Of a stretch of DNA of 64,000 bases, positions 32,743 to 42,049 are shown piece after piece. The notes below the pieces were generated by a model. That model worked only from the letters and a program-made list of their open reading frames with translations, did no database searches and was not told where the DNA came from. This stretch comes from Corythucha ciliata. Taxonomy: Eukaryota; Arthropoda; Insecta; Hemiptera; Tingidae. Location: assembly GCA_038030265.1 (NCBI GenBank), contig CM075939.1:37863253-37927252 (forward strand), read 5' to 3'. Made by a program: the position numbers and the translations under genes. How positions within the stretch are numbered: position 1 is the first letter of the stretch; each line of letters begins with the position of its first letter.

Positions 32743-35700
32743 TTATGGTATGGTATTTTGTACTTGCACGAAGTATGGTTTCAAAGCAGAAACATGGAAA
32801 ATGCCTCGAATTTTGTTGTTGTCATCCGAATTTGATAATAAAAAAGAATTTCGGCCTAACACTTGTTTCACCCTGAATGGTCCATCATATATTGGAAGTA
32901 ATTTCGCCGCAATTTTATTATTTTTATTACTTGTCCGGTCTTTAATGATCAGAACTAAGTCTCCTTGCCGTAATTTGTGGTGGAGCTTGTTGGTATTTAA
33001 CTTTGATGTACGTCTGTCTTGTTTTGTTTTTATTCTCAAATATAGAATATGATCCAATTGTTCACGTGTTAATCTACGAACAGTATTGTTTGAATTCGGT
33101 AAAAGGTTGTCCCAAGGTCTTGGTGGAAGTTGATTGTGATAGGCTTCAAAAGGAGTGCATTCGATTGTGTTGTGGTATGTGTTGTTTATGGTGTCTTGTA
33201 TTTTTTTTAAAAGAGAAAACCACACATTATGTCGTTTGTTTAGCAATATTCTCAAATAGGAGTTGACCTCCCTATTGACTCGTTCAGCCAAATTTGACTG
33301 TGGGCGATGGATTGCCGTTAATTTATGTTCCAAGTTATGTGTTGTGATGAAATCTGTCCACTTTTTGGAACGAAAACATGGTCCATTATCTGTCAAAATT
33401 TGTTTTGGTCGACCATATTCTTTTATGAGTTTACCAATTTTGGATGCCGTTTCTGTGGCTGAAGTGGATCGTGACGCATATAAAACAGTAAACTTCGAGA
33501 AATTGTCTACGCATGTTAGGATGTATTTGTATCCGCAAGTTGTTGTCGGTAAAGGACCAATATGATCAATTGAAACCGTATGCCACGTTTTGAAACAGCG
33601 TATTGACTCTTGGAAGTAGTCCAGTGACTTGGCTTTTTTTTTAATTTGACACGTATGGCAAAATTTCAGTACTTTTTTAATCTTGTCTTTAATTCTACGG
33701 CCACAAAATTTTTCTTCGAAAATTTTAAAACATTTTTTTGAACCACAGTGGTTATATTCTTCATGTATTGATGTTACCAGAGATTCGACTAGGGAATCAG
33801 GTAAAACTAATTTATATGTTTCGTTGGAATTGTTACCTTTATATATAAGGCCTTCGCGTATAGTAAAATTTTTATTTTTGGATTCTATTTTTTCTTTTAG
33901 ATATTTGTCCAATTTTTGTTCACGTTCCAAATTTGAAAAAATTTGTTTAAATAATTTAGAATTAATTGTCATAATAGAATAGTTATACGGTTTATGAAGA
34001 GCATTAGGTTCGCTCTGTGGAGCTCGACTTAATATGTCTGCTACAGTGTTACAATGCCCTGGAATAAATTCAAACTTCAGGTTTAAAGATTGAAGGAACA
34101 ACATCCATCTCCTCAATCGCGGTGTCGGATTTTTACAATTATTCAGAAATAGTATAGCCTGGTGATCGGTTCGCACAATAACTTCGTAACCAGCTATGGT
34201 TTCATAAAATTTTTTGATAGCCATAATTACCGAAAGTAATTCCTTTTCTGTAACTGAATAGTTTCGTTCTGTTATTGAAAAAGTTTTGCTCATAAAACCC
34301 AGCGGCCTCTTATGTTCTTTTTCAATTTGGTATAAATATGCTCCCATAGCCATGTCAGAACTGTCGCACTCCAAGTAAAAAGGTAACGTATAACAAGGGT
34401 AATTTAAATTAATTTCTCTGCACATCTCAATTTTCAAATCGTTAAAAGCTTTCTTATGAATCTCTTCCCAAATCCAACTTCGATTATTTTTCAATAAGTC
34501 AAATAAAGGTAGAGCTAATTGCGACAATTTCGACGTAAATCGTGAATAGAACCCTATGAGACCAAGAAATCCCTTTAAGTTTTTTGTATTTGAAGGTTCA
34601 GGAAAATTTTTAATAGTGTCAATTTTATCTTCATCCTTAAATATTCCTTTTTCAGAAATTACGTAGCCCAACATCTTCATTCGCTTTTGAAAAAAATTAC
34701 ATTTGCTCAACTTCAAAGTAACATTAAAATCAGAGCACTTTTGGAAAAGAATTTCTAAATGATTTAAATGGGATTCCTCATCTCCCGATGCTATGGTCAC
34801 ATCATCAACATACATCTTGAACATTTGGTTTTTTTGGGGATTGATGACTATCGAAAGACCCTTTATTAATGCCGGAAGGCTGTTCTTTAACCCGAATGGG
34901 ACTCTAGTAAAATGGTAAACGATACCTTCAAATTTGAAAGCCGTGTATGGTCGTGAGTTGGGATGTAAAGGTATCTGTAGGAAGCTAGACTGTAAATCAA
35001 TGGCCGAAAATTGTGTACATCCATTAAGGTCTTTAAATATCTCTTCAATTTTTTGGGGGGAATCGTATTCTGGTATTGTTCTGGAGTTTAAAAACCGAGC
35101 ATCCAAGCATGGTCGAACGGATTGATCTTTTTTGGGTATAAACAAAATTGGGTTTAAATATGGGCTATCGGAACGTTCTATTATGCCTTCCTTCAGCCAT
35201 TTGTTTATTTCAATACGAGCTAGAGGTAATAATGTCGGTTTTATCGGATAACAAGGGCGCTTAAAAGGTGTACAATCGCTTACCAATATTTCATGTACAT
35301 ATTCTTTAATCAATCCTATCTCGTCACGAAATATATGAGAAAATTTCATTAAGATTTTGCTGAGTCTATCCACAATTTTGGGAGATAAGTTAGAATTGGA
35401 TATAGAATTGATTTTATCTTTTACTTGCGATTCTACAAGTCTCAAAGGTCGTCTAATTTTGTTGTAATTACTATTTATCAGTGAATCATGGTCGGATGGA
35501 TCGTAGTTCATTGATTTGAGATGTAAAGATCTAGCAGTGTCCTGTGTTTGGATAGTAATTTCTGTCTCATCATATTCAAATTTAAGAATATTATTTTTGA
35601 AATCGAGGGAGGCGTGTAGGGAATTTAATGTGTCTACTCCAATAATTAACTCGTTGTTTAGATTGGGGATTAACACAAAAATGAGTGGTATAGGAATGTT

Positions 35701-36024
35701 TTCAAATATCACACGTACCAGAATTTGTTTGTTGACGACAATAGTTTTATGCGAGACAGCACCTGTAATCGTTGTTTTACTCATTGGGAGAAATTCAAAA
35801 GGTATTTGATTTTCTACTTTTCTCTTAAAAAACTCATAATTCATTGCAGTTATTTGGCTACCAGAATCAATCAATGCTTTCACTGAGTTCTCGCCTAAAT
35901 AAACGTCTACATAAGGACAATCTAAATCTTTAGTTTTATAGTGAAGTGTGTCATCGTCTGATAGTAAATCAGAGCAGAGCAAAGTAAAAACAGGTGTTTG
36001 TTGGTGAGTCTCGCAAGTAATTAG
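32743..36024 (-). CDS. pol: Ty3/gypsy Pol (protease, RT, RNase H, integrase)
   Basis: 1093 codons counted from the -1 frameshift point. Domains in order: aspartic protease (ALIDSGSQ, near residue 53); reverse transcriptase with PFGLKNS and the catalytic MYVDD (34801-34815, about residue 405); Ty3-type RNase H (ECDSSDMAMGAYL, RTDHQAI); integrase with zinc-binding H..H..C..C (HEEYNHCG, CHTCQ), then Asp (SIDHIGP), Asp (TDNGPCF) and Glu (NLAERVNREV), and a C-terminal GPF-type module (YDGPFRV). All catalytic residues seem present. There is no chromodomain or dUTPase. The frame opens only after a stop at 36034-36036 and has no suitable ATG near its start, so it is made as a Gag-Pol fusion. The product copies the RNA and inserts the DNA. 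Confidence 0.92.
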   Translation of the reverse strand, partial: LITCETHQQTPVFTLLCSDLLSDDDTLHYKTKDLDCPYVDVYLGENSVKALIDSGSQITAMNYEFFKRKVENQIPFEFLPMSKTTITGAVSHKTIVVNKQILVRVIFENIPIPLIFVLIPNLNNELIIGVDTLNSLHASLDFKNNILKFEYDETEITIQTQDTARSLHLKSMNYDPSDHDSLINSNYNKIRRPLRLVESQVKDKINSISNSNLSPKIVDRLSKILMKFSHIFRDEIGLIKEYVHEILVSDCTPFKRPCYPIKPTLLPLARIEINKWLKEGIIERSDSPYLNPILFIPKKDQSVRPCLDARFLNSRTIPEYDSPQKIEEIFKDLNGCTQFSAIDLQSSFLQIPLHPNSRPYTAFKFEGIVYHFTRVPFGLKNSLPALIKGLSIVINPQKNQMFKMYVDDVTIASGDEESHLNHLEILFQKCSDFNVTLKLSKCNFFQKRMKMLGYVISEKGIFKDEDKIDTIKNFPEPSNTKNLKGFLGLIGFYSRFTSKLSQLALPLFDLLKNNRSWIWEEIHKKAFNDLKIEMCREINLNYPCYTLPFYLECDSSDMAMGAYLYQIEKEHKRPLGFMSKTFSITERNYSVTEKELLSVIMAIKKFYETIAGYEVIVRTDHQAILFLNNCKNPTPRLRRWMLFLQSLNLKFEFIPGHCNTVADILSRAPQSEPNALHKPYNYSIMTINSKLFKQIFSNLEREQKLDKYLKEKIESKNKNFTIREGLIYKGNNSNETYKLVLPDSLVESLVTSIHEEYNHCGSKKCFKIFEEKFCGRRIKDKIKKVLKFCHTCQIKKKAKSLDYFQESIRCFKTWHTVSIDHIGPLPTTTCGYKYILTCVDNFSKFTVLYASRSTSATETASKIGKLIKEYGRPKQILTDNGPCFRSKKWTDFITTHNLEHKLTAIHRPQSNLAERVNREVNSYLRILLNKRHNVWFSLLKKIQDTINNTYHNTIECTPFEAYHNQLPPRPWDNLLPNSNNTVRRLTREQLDHILYLRIKTKQDRRTSKLNTNKLHHKLRQGDLVLIIKDRTSNKNNKIAAKLLPIYDGPFRVKQVLGRNSFLLSNSDDNNKIRGIFHVSALKPYFVQVQNTIP

Positions 36025-36031
36025 TTTTTTT
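36021..36031 (-). promoter_or_regulatory. -1 ribosomal frameshift heptamer A AAA AAC at the gag stop
   Basis: On the minus strand the gag frame ends GAC CAA AAA AAC TAA. A AAA AAC has the X XXY YYZ form of strong -1 slippery sites and is in the correct phase. A shift of -1 continues as CTA ATT ACT into the open pol frame. No other join is needed. Confidence 0.8.
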
Positions 36032-37355
36032 GGTCATTTTCTTGATAATCTCCAATGTTGTAACTTATATGTGAAGGTTCGAAGTTCGAACACTTCGTGT
36101 TAATTTTGTCATGAGTGTCAACCTTTCTCACGTACGTGTTCTTGTGGTAGCGGTTTCCAGCAGGGAATTTGTTTGTGTTGGTGTGTTTGCCCTGAGTTGG
36201 TGAATTTTGGTTCGAGTCTTGATAATGTTTACTAGATTCCGGCATGTTGTTCCCGTTGTTGTGTTTGTGACCAAGTAAATTGTTCCTATGTAATTCTCTC
36301 AAGTGATTGGACAATTCGTCGACAGTTCTGTAATCTTTGGTGATTGTGTGATCTAAAATGGCTTTCCCAAAATGTGAAGCTAAAATTCGTAGTAGACTAA
36401 ACTCGGGTAATTTTAATTCTATTTCGTCTAATCTAATTAAAATGTTCGCAATGTACAGTTCTGGAGAAGTACCATAGTTATAATTGAATTTCCCATTGTA
36501 CAATAGTTGAGTTACATAACAATGGTACTTTTCTGAAATAAACTCTCGAGTAAATTTATCAACAAAATCATCAAATGTCGTTACATGTTTCGCATTTCTC
36601 AACCACCAAACTTGGGCTTCACCTACAAAGTGGGGCTGCAAGAATTCTTTTATTGGGTAATCAGAAAAATAAGTGAATTTGATTTGTAAGGATTCCAAAA
36701 ATTTGGCGGGTTTATGTTTTCGAAAATCAGAAAAAATAAGAGGGGCAGAATTTAAAGGTGGGTGGAAATGAGTTCTGTATGATTTATCAATATCTTTGTT
36801 GTTAAATTCATTCTCGTGTCTAGATGGTTGATCCGTAGATTTATGAACTTTAGCTGACTGGGTATTTAATTTCTTCAGTTCAAGTTCTAAAACTTTTATT
36901 CTCTCATGATTTTTCTCTAATTGATTTTTTAATAATTTATTTTCTGATTTCAGTTGAGTCACATCAATTGGGCTTATTTTTCCTAACATATCATGGAATT
37001 CATTGTCAACGGTTTCTCGGAAATGATCTGTTTCCCTCACTAAATCTGACATATCAGAACGTAACTTATCCTGTCTGTTCACTACCTGCTCTAGTTTCTT
37101 ATTGTACATGTCTCTGTCATGGTGGAGGTCCATTCGCAATTCAACAATCAGGTCGGCAAATAGGGAAGTCATTTCTTGTTTGTGTTGTTTCAATTTAGTG
37201 TCAATCTGGTTAAGTAAAATGGTATGGCTTGTCTCCCAGTCCTCGCGTAACTTAGCGGTGAAATTATCCAATAATATTGACTCAACCTCACCCGATCCCG
37301 CCGAGATACTAGGAGGAGAATTACGGCCAACCATGCTTCCACTTCTCAACATCAT
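36021..37355 (-). CDS. gag: Ty3/gypsy Gag
   Basis: The open frame runs back into the primer-binding site, but the first ATG is at 37355, giving 444 residues; a second ATG follows directly. The N-terminal half is long coiled coil (around residues 35-180). The capsid-like Retrotrans_gag region follows (KPAKFLESLQIKFTYFSDYP, then QVWWLRNAKHVTTFDDFVDKF). The C-terminal tail is Asn/His/Lys-rich and basic. No CCHC zinc knuckle is visible, so RNA binding probably relies on the basic tail. The frame ends DQKN-stop on the slippery site leading to pol. Confidence 0.85.
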   Translation of the reverse strand: MMLRSGSMVGRNSPPSISAGSGEVESILLDNFTAKLREDWETSHTILLNQIDTKLKQHKQEMTSLFADLIVELRMDLHHDRDMYNKKLEQVVNRQDKLRSDMSDLVRETDHFRETVDNEFHDMLGKISPIDVTQLKSENKLLKNQLEKNHERIKVLELELKKLNTQSAKVHKSTDQPSRHENEFNNKDIDKSYRTHFHPPLNSAPLIFSDFRKHKPAKFLESLQIKFTYFSDYPIKEFLQPHFVGEAQVWWLRNAKHVTTFDDFVDKFTREFISEKYHCYVTQLLYNGKFNYNYGTSPELYIANILIRLDEIELKLPEFSLLRILASHFGKAILDHTITKDYRTVDELSNHLRELHRNNLLGHKHNNGNNMPESSKHYQDSNQNSPTQGKHTNTNKFPAGNRYHKNTYVRKVDTHDKINTKCSNFEPSHISYNIGDYQENDQKN

Positions 37356-37369
37356 TAGTTCGTTTTTGA

Positions 37370-37381
37370 GTTCGGGCGCCA
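37370..37381 (-). promoter_or_regulatory. Primer-binding site, tRNA-Lys-type
   Basis: One base after the 5' LTR the minus strand reads TGGCGCCCGAAC, complementary to a tRNA 3' end ..GTTCGGGCGCCA as in the Lys (TTT) type. The match beyond 12 nt is not certain. Confidence 0.7.
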
Positions 37382-37382
37382 A

Positions 37383-37794
37383 TGAAGAGCTTCACTCTAA
37401 ATTAGTGAAGATCTAAAAGAAAAATTATTATATTACACTTTTTTTTTATGAACTGGTTTATAAATTATTATTATTTTTTTAAAAAAAGAAACTTCCGAAA
37501 GGATCGTGTTTTTTTGTTGATCTATACGATGTTCGATGTTTGAAGCTGTATCTTCGGCACGTCGAATGTTGGGGAGACAATTCTTGAATTTGGTTTCCTT
37601 CGATTGAATGATGTCGCTCGTTCGCGTTCGGGATTCTTTCGGTTGTTGGGCTCCTTTCGTACTATCGACTACTCCGAGCACCACGAATTCTTTCCCTGGC
37701 TTGAGCTCCTTTTTTTTTTATTCCGCTTCTTTTTCTTCTTTTTCTTTTCATCTGTTTTTCTTTTAATTTCTATTGTAGGGGTAGCTTCTCTACA
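37383..37794 (-). repeat. 5' LTR of the Ty3/gypsy element
   Basis: 412 bp, matching 32122-32533. It is followed on the outer side by CCAC (37795-37798), the second target-duplication copy. Confidence 0.92.
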
Positions 37795-38001
37795 CCACCT
37801 AAGTCCATTGTTTCTCGAAACTCTAGGCGCTTCTCCTGATCGGTAAACCACGCCGAATTTAATCTTATCTAGATGTTGTTAGATTGATATAATGAATAAA
37901 TCTGTCGCCGGCATTTTAATTAGTAAATTAATTAAACTGATATTATCCGGACGACGATGGAAGGGCATAGCCCAACACGATTCGAGTTTCGAGAAAAAAT
38001 G

Positions 38002-38074
38002 GCTCTCCGGCGGGATTTGAACCCGCAACCTCTGGATTACCAGTCCAGCACGCTGCCATTTGCGCCACGGAGGC
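38002..38074 (-). tRNA. tRNA-Thr(GGT)-like gene, array 2
   Basis: 5999 bp from the copy at 32003, which is 322 bp plus the inserted 5677 bp. Confidence 0.65.
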
Positions 38075-38323
38075 GCCTATGGGAGTCGTACTCCGAGGGA
38101 TAAGCTAAGCCGAACCCCACCTAAGTCCATTGTTTCTCGAAACTCTAGGCGCTTCTCCTGATCGGTAAACCACGCCGAATTTAATCTTATCTAGATGTTG
38201 TTAGATTGATATAATGAATAAATCTGTCGCCGGCATTTTAATTAGTAAATTAATTAAACTGATATTATCCGGACGACGATGGAAGGGCATAGCCCAACAC
38301 GATTCGAGTTTCGAGAAAAAATG

Positions 38324-38396
38324 GCTCTCCGGCGGGATTTGAACCCGCAACCTCTGGATTACCAGTCCAGCACGCTGCCATTTGCGCCACGGAGGC
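38324..38396 (-). tRNA. tRNA-Thr(GGT)-like gene, array 2
   Basis: Next unit at 322 bp; body and terminator unchanged. Confidence 0.65.
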
Positions 38397-38645
38397 GCCT
38401 ATGGGAGTCGTACTCCGAGGGATAAGCTAAGCCGAACCCCACCTAAGTCCATTGTTTCTCGAAACTCTAGGCGCTTCTCCTGATCGGTAAACCACGCCGA
38501 ATTTAATCTTATCTAGATGTTGTTAGATTGATATAATGAATAAATCTGTCGCCGGCATTTTAATTAGTAAATTAATTAAACTGATATTATCCGGACGACG
38601 ATGGAAGGGCATAGCCCAACACGATTCGAGTTTCGAGAAAAAATG

Positions 38646-38718
38646 GCTCTCCGGCGGGATTTGAACCCGCAACCTCTGGATTACCAGTCCAGCACGCTGC
38701 CATTTGCGCCACGGAGGC
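38646..38718 (-). tRNA. tRNA-Thr(GGT)-like gene, array 2
   Basis: Last minus-strand copy before the inversion centre. A short deletion removes part of the TTTCTCGAAACTCTAGG block upstream, at about 38775. Confidence 0.65.
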
Positions 38719-38821
38719 GCCTATGGGAGTCGTACTCCGAGGGATAAGCTAAGCCGAACCCCACCTAGGTCCATTGGTTCAGGCGCTTCTCCTGATCGGT
38801 AAACCACGCCGAATTTAATCT

Positions 38822-38843
38822 TATCTATATATATATATATATC
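38822..38843. repeat. (AT)n at the inversion centre of array 2
   Basis: TATATATATATATA joins the minus-strand unit end (AATCTTATCT) to the plus-strand unit (CAGTTTAATTAA). Array 1 has a shorter version at about 29437-29449. Confidence 0.7.
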
Positions 38844-39029
38844 AGTTTAATTAATTTACTAATTAAAATGCCGGCGACAGATTTATTCATTACATCAATC
38901 TAACAACATCTAGATAAGATTAAATTCGGCGTGGTTTACTTATCAGGAGAAGCGCCTAGAGTTTCGAGAAACAATGGACTTAGGTGGGGTTCGGCTTAGC
39001 TTATCCCTCGGAGTACGACTCCCATAGGC

Positions 39030-39102
39030 GCCTCCGTGGCGCAAATGGCAGCGTGCTGGACTGGTAATCCAGAGGTTGCGGGTTCAAATCCCGCCGGAGA
39101 GC
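39030..39102 (+). tRNA. tRNA-Thr(GGT)-like gene, array 2 plus-strand arm
   Basis: Same body with T6 terminator. Its unit carries TTTACTTATCAGG where others have TTTACCGATCAGG. Confidence 0.65.
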
Positions 39103-39246
39103 CATTTTTTCTCGAAACTCGAATCGTGTTGGGCTATGCCCTTCCATCGTCGTCCGGATAATATCAGTTTAATTAATTTACTAATTAAAATGCCGGCGAC
39201 AGATTTATTCATTATATCAATCTAACAACATCTAGACTCAGATATT

Positions 39247-40400
39247 GTTTAAAAGAGGCGCCTCTCAATGACTGCATTGAGTGGGAAAACTTGATTGAGT
39301 TGATCCCTTCGGTTCTACTTCGTTTCCGAGAACACGAAATAGGGGTGAGCGCAGACATCCGTCGGGCCTTTCTTCAAATAGGAGTTCACGAAAACGATCG
39401 TGATCTACTAAGATTTTTTCGTCCCCTTGATAATGGGAGCCTCCAGATCTGTCGACACGCCCGAGTAGTGTTCGGGGTGAATTGCAGCCCATTCCTGATG
39501 GGAGCCACTCTCGCTTATCATTTAAGGCTTTGTTCACAGGAAGATGTGGCGAAAAATCGAGGTTGGCCGATCGAAATTCTCCAAGTGTTGTCCCGCAGTT
39601 TTTACGTTGACAATTGTTTAGTTAGCGTAAGTAATGTTAATGAGCTGGAGACATTCATTAGAGTTGCAGAGGATGCCCTTGCAGAAGGCAAATTCGATCT
39701 TAGAGAATGGAGCTGGTCTCTAAACAAAGAACCCGACGGAACAGAAGGCGTAACCAATGTTTTAGGACTTCTATGGGACCGGCAAAATGATAGCCTGAAA
39801 GTCAGCCGCTCAAGTCTCAAGGATTTGGACGTTTCCTGTATAACGAAAAGAAAGCTTTTGTCAGTTTCACAACGAGTGTTTGATCCTGTTGGCAAGGAAG
39901 ACCGGATGGGATGAACCCTTAAAAGAAAAATTGGCATAAAACATTTCATAAATGGTTTTAGTCGTTGGATGCCATTTTTCGACTTGAAATCCCTAGGTGG
40001 AATTTTGGTGGGAGAGGCGAACCAGTTGAAATCCACGTTTTCGTCGATGCCAGCTCGGTAGCGAACGCCACTGTAATTTTTGCAAGAGTCGAAAAAGCCA
40101 TTGGTGTCAAAGTCAGTCTGTTAGCAATCCCTCGATTGGAACTTATAGGTGCCACTATTGGGGCCAGACTTTTTAACACCGTAAAGGTAGCATTAACTTT
40201 GAACGTCGACGACGTACATCTGTGGTCAGATTCTACTACCGTCCTTGCGTGGGTTCAGCGAAAAAAGCCATGGAACGTCTTTGTACGGAATCGAGTGGAA
40301 GAGATTCGAAAACTAACTCCCGTTGAAAAATGGAGACACGTGGTGGGCGAATCCAATCCTGCTGACCTGCCCAAAGAGGCTGTACGCCAAAGAAACTAGT
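39247..40400 (+). pseudogene. pol: BEL/Pao pol relic: RT palm and RNase H
   Basis: Starts in mid-RT with a PLNDCIEW segment and LIELIPSVLLRF, then GVSADIRRAFLQI and SFYVDN (39598-39615). BEL elements normally have YVDD here, so one catalytic Asp is changed to Asn. The RNase H part (39965-40399) has IHVFVDASSVANA, IPRLELIGA and HLWSDSTTVLAWVQ, all BEL-specific. A stop and frame change near 39911-39964 divide the two. RT N-terminus and protease are missing. Non-functional. Confidence 0.75.
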
Positions 40401-40409
40401 TGCATCCCG

Positions 40410-42049
40410 ATGTGGTGGGAGGGACCCGCGTGGTTACACCAACCAGAAAATGAGTGGCCCAAATCCATAATGTCGTACCAAGAGGAAGAGATCATCAAAG
40501 AACGACGCGAAGCAGTGGTCGTAAAGACCAATATCGACGGAATTGGGATCGACGAATTTTTGAGGACGTTTTTGAGGTTTTCTAGGGTCATCCAACTCGT
40601 AGCTTGGGTTCGGCGATTTTCAATCAACTGTCGGACGAAGCGTAATAAGATCGTCGGGGAGCTCTCTAAAAATGATTTGTACCAGGCTGAGACATGCATC
40701 TGGATCATGACGCAAAAAAGTGAATTCACCGGAATCGACGACTCAAAAATCTCGAATTTCAATTCTTTTGTTGACGAGTAATACGATTTAGAACGCGATT
40801 GACTAACCGTCCTGATGCAAATACGTTTCTGACACCTGTCATTCTCTCCAAGGACAGTCCAGGAGTGTCCATGATGATAAAATAAATGCACTTGAAGAAT
40901 AAACACGTTGGGTCACAGGGGCTCATGATGGCACTTCTACAAGAGAAATATTGGGTCATCGGTTCAAGGAAAATAACTAGGAAGATAGTGAGGGAATGTG
41001 TCAGGTGTCAAAGACACTCCAGTCGTAGTTGTCAAATGGAAGAACCAGCGTTACCAAGAGACAGAGTGAGAGACGCACGTCCATTCGAGGTGGTTGGAAT
41101 CGACCTTCGCGGTCCCATTTATTTGCGCTCAGGATGCAAGTCTTGGGCATGCATATTTACCTGCTCCGTTATAAGAGCCGTACATCTAGAACTGGTGGAT
41201 TCTATTTCGACAGAAGCGTTCTTGATGTCTTTTCGACGTTTCGTGGCGCGCAGAGGTCGACCCTCAGTCGTAATGTGTGATAACGGCACAAACTTCCGTG
41301 GAGCGTACAACGCACTATACAAGGAATGGATTGAACTGATTTATGTTACATTTGGAGTGTTGAGCGGATTGTGTGGCGCATTGTTTGCAATTAATTAATT
41401 GCTGGGACACATAAAGAAAAAAAGAAGCATTGTGTGGCGATTCAACCCCCCAACAGCGTCAGGGTGGGGGGGGGGTTGGGAAAGGATGGTGAGAACTATC
41501 AAAGACTTGCTGAAACGGACTTTGGGAAAACCCTGCCTTACGAGGGAGGAATTTGATACACTTTTATGTGAGGTGGAGGCCGTCGTCAATTCGCGACCAC
41601 TAACGTATCTCTCGGAAGATCCTCAAGATTTTTGCCATTGACGCCAAAGTTTTTTTTTTTTTTTTGGAGGCGTCAACGGAAGGAGTACCAGATCTTGACG
41701 CCGTGGACGGAAAGAGCCTTAGACAACGAATAAGGTAAAAGAAGAACTTTGGGGACGGTTGGAGTATCTCGGTCTTCTTGGACCAGCCAAAGACCATAGT
41801 TCATCATCTAAATCAAGAGAAGTCAAGACTGGTGACCTTGTGTTGGTCGGAAGCGATAACGGCCGAGTTATTGAATTATTTCCGGGAAGTGACAGGCGGG
41901 TGCGTCTGGTGAAGGTTCTAACGAAAACGGGTGATATTTTACGTCCCATCCAAAGACTGTACCCTCTCGAAATATCCAGCCCACAACCTTCAGAGGACAC
42001 TCCAGCACAACCTGCTCCATCGCTCGACACCGACACGAGCGGCGAGTAG
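40410..42049 (+). pseudogene. pol: BEL/Pao pol relic: integrase and C-terminal domain
   Basis: After a WWEGPAWLHQPENEWP linker (near 40413) the integrase zinc-binding region appears in a new frame (KHVGSQGLMMALLQEKYWVI, CVRCQRHS), then VVGIDLRGP and CDNGTNFRG carrying the two catalytic Asp residues. After a stop near 41396 comes ASGWGGGWERMVR with the catalytic Glu. A T-rich insertion near 41650 shifts the frame again. The C-terminal domain (KTGDLVLVGSDNGRVIELFP, RLYPLEI) matches the DUF5641 region typical of BEL integrases. At least three disruptions make it inactive. Confidence 0.75.

Larger units (their letters stand above)
32122..37794 (-). mobile_element. Complete Ty3/gypsy LTR retrotransposon, 5673 bp
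   Basis: Two 412-bp LTRs flank gag and pol on the minus strand, with primer site and polypurine tract in the expected places and a 4-bp CCAC duplication. Deleting the element plus one CCAC (5677 bp) leaves the adjacent tRNAs exactly 322 bp apart, which proves insertion into the array. The LTRs look identical by eye and both main frames are open, so the insertion should be recent. No env frame is present. Confidence 0.92.
31598..39234. mobile_element. tRNA-bearing inverted array 2 (with a nested Ty3/gypsy)
   Basis: Minus-strand 322-bp units run from 31598 to about 38826 (excluding the retrotransposon), followed by an (AT)n centre and one plus-strand unit plus a partial to 39234. Flanking copies of GACTCAGATATT (31589-31600 and 39235-39246) mark a 9-12 bp target duplication inside the BEL element; edge bases are shared with the unit. 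Units here carry GAGTTTCGAGAAAA, and mostly CCTAAGTCC, where array 1 has GAGTTGCGAGAAAA and CCTAGGTCC. The right end (..ACATCTA) differs from that of array 1. Confidence 0.8.

Noticed and set aside
33003..33565. Plus-strand frames of 87-100 codons inside 32.7-37.4 kb
   Set aside because: They are antisense shadows of the intact pol and gag genes.
28956..39234. Regularly spaced repeats suggesting a CRISPR-like array
   Set aside because: The period is 322 bp with tRNA genes, the host is eukaryotic and there are no variable spacers.
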